From assembly GCA_025934635.1 (NCBI GenBank), contig JAICWX010000474.1:1-5450 (forward strand): a stretch of DNA of 5,450 nt, in the 5' to 3' direction. A program made the position numbers and the translations under genes. The stretch is from Streptosporangiaceae bacterium (lineage in GTDB: Bacteria > Actinomycetota > Actinomycetes > Streptosporangiales > Streptosporangiaceae). Each line of letters begins with the position of its first letter. Positions within the stretch are counted from its first letter, which is position 1. Shown here piece by piece: positions 4,853 through 5,450 of the stretch. The notes below the pieces were generated by a model, which saw nothing but the letters and a program-made list of their open reading frames with translations, had not been told where the DNA came from and searched no databases.

Positions 4853-5450
4853 GCGAGGCCCGGCCGTCCGCCCCGCCGTCTGTGCGCGGCCCCGCGTCTG
4901 TGCGCGGCTCTGGGCCCTTGGCTAACGGTCCGCGGCTCGCCACCACCCGGGCCGCGCTGGCGGACGCCCGGGCCGCCCTGGACCCCGGCCCGGTCGTCCT
5001 GGTGCCGACCATGGGGGCCCTGCACTCCGGCCACGAGCGGCTGCTCGACGCCGCCCGCACGCTGGCCGGCCCGCGCGGCAGCGTGCTCGTCTCGATCTTC
5101 GTCAACCCGCTGCAGTTCGGGCCGAACGAGGACCTCGACCGCTACCCGAGAACCCTGGACGAAGACCTGGCGCTGTGTGCCCGGGCCGGCGTCAGCCTGG
5201 TGTTCGCGCCGACGGCGGCCGAGATGTACCCCGGCGGGAAGCCGGAGGTGACCGTGGACCCGGGCCCGGCCGGGCAGCGGTACGAGGGCGAGTTCCGGCC
5301 CGGCTTCTTCGGCGGCGTGCTGACCGTGGTGCTCAAGTTGCTGCTGCTGACCCGGCCGGCCATCGCGGTGTTCGGCCAGAAGGACGCGCAGCAGCTCGCG
5401 CTGGTCCGCCGGATGGTCACCGACCTGAACCTGGACGTGGTGATCGAGCC
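4849..5450 (+). CDS. panC: Pantothenate synthetase (pantoate-beta-alanine ligase), 3'-truncated
   Basis: Joins pantoate and beta-alanine with ATP hydrolysis to AMP, the last step of pantothenate synthesis. 200 residues are visible before the right edge. Motifs: [10 protein letters not shown] (53-62), whose His59 and His62 correspond to the ATP-binding Hx[23 protein letters not shown] (82-102), with Asn86 and Gln89; EMYPGG (125-130); [15 protein letters not shown] (150-164); and FGQKDAQQL (175-183), with the catalytic-site Lys178, Asp179 and Gln182. The usual RPxHF histidine is Phe153 here. GTG at 4849 overlaps the DUF2520 stop (GTGA) and implies coupling. It gives an N-terminal extension of about 27 residues containing a short repeat; in-frame GTG at 4882 or 4900, or TTG at 4918, would remove some or all of it and cannot be excluded. 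The C-terminal domain lies outside the window. Confidence 0.94.
   Translation, partial: MSEARPSAPPSVRGPASVRGSGPLANGPRLATTRAALADARAALDPGPVVLVPTMGALHSGHERLLDAARTLAGPRGSVLVSIFVNPLQFGPNEDLDRYPRTLDEDLALCARAGVSLVFAPTAAEMYPGGKPEVTVDPGPAGQRYEGEFRPGFFGGVLTVVLKLLLLTRPAIAVFGQKDAQQLALVRRMVTDLNLDVVIE
4877..4908 (+). repeat. Duplicated 14-bp unit in the panC N-terminus
   Basis: CGTCTGTGCGCGGC occurs at 4877-4890 and again at 4895-4908, an 18-bp period that keeps the frame. It encodes SVRG twice (residues 11-14 and 17-20), in a stretch upstream of the conserved PanC fold. Confidence 0.8.

Noticed and set aside
1..5450. tRNA or rRNA genes, insertion sequences, attachment sites
   Set aside because: No cloverleaf, ribosomal sequence, transposase motif or terminal inverted repeat pair with target duplication was seen.

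Overview
The window comes from a very GC-rich actinobacterium, probably a filamentous, sporulating one. Three things point there: strong G/C preference at third codon positions, several GTG starts fused to the preceding stop codon, and a gene order resembling the actinobacterial folate-pantothenate neighbourhood (in Mycobacterium tuberculosis: ftsH-folE-folP-folB-folK-DUF3180-Rv3604c-DUF2520-panC-panD). A small secreted chaplin-like protein supports a mycelial actinomycete. I cannot fix the genus from sequence alone.

Layout: all genes are on the + strand. (1) Bases 2-1306 hold the C-terminal part of a membrane-anchored phosphatidylglycerol lysyltransferase-type (DUF2156) protein, truncated by the left edge. 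(2) 1303-2235 is folP (dihydropteroate synthase), whose N-terminus carries a 15-bp minisatellite. (3) 2232-2780 is folK (HPPK). (4) 2777-3292 is a DUF3180 membrane protein. These four are joined by stop/start overlaps of four bases and look like one translationally coupled operon. (5) 3293-3521 is non-coding, less GC-rich than the genes, and holds several inverted repeats and a possible promoter. (6) 3522-3815 is a 97-residue secreted chaplin-like protein with a strong ribosome binding site. (7) 3854-4852 is a DUF2520 Rossmann-fold protein, coupled by a fourth overlap to (8) panC (pantothenate synthetase), which starts at 4849 and runs off the right edge.

How the genes fit together: FolK and FolP catalyse consecutive steps of dihydropteroate synthesis (pyrophosphorylation of hydroxymethyl-dihydropterin, then condensation with p-aminobenzoate). 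PanC makes pantothenate for coenzyme A, and DUF2520 is its usual actinobacterial neighbour. The expected folB (dihydroneopterin aldolase) between folP and folK is absent. A developmental or cell-surface type gene sits between the two vitamin blocks.

No clearly new defence, mobile or RNA system was seen. The most interesting signals are the tandem repeat in FolP, the folB-less folP/folK junction, the divergent chaplin-like gene with its structured upstream region, and a His-to-Phe change in a conserved PanC motif.
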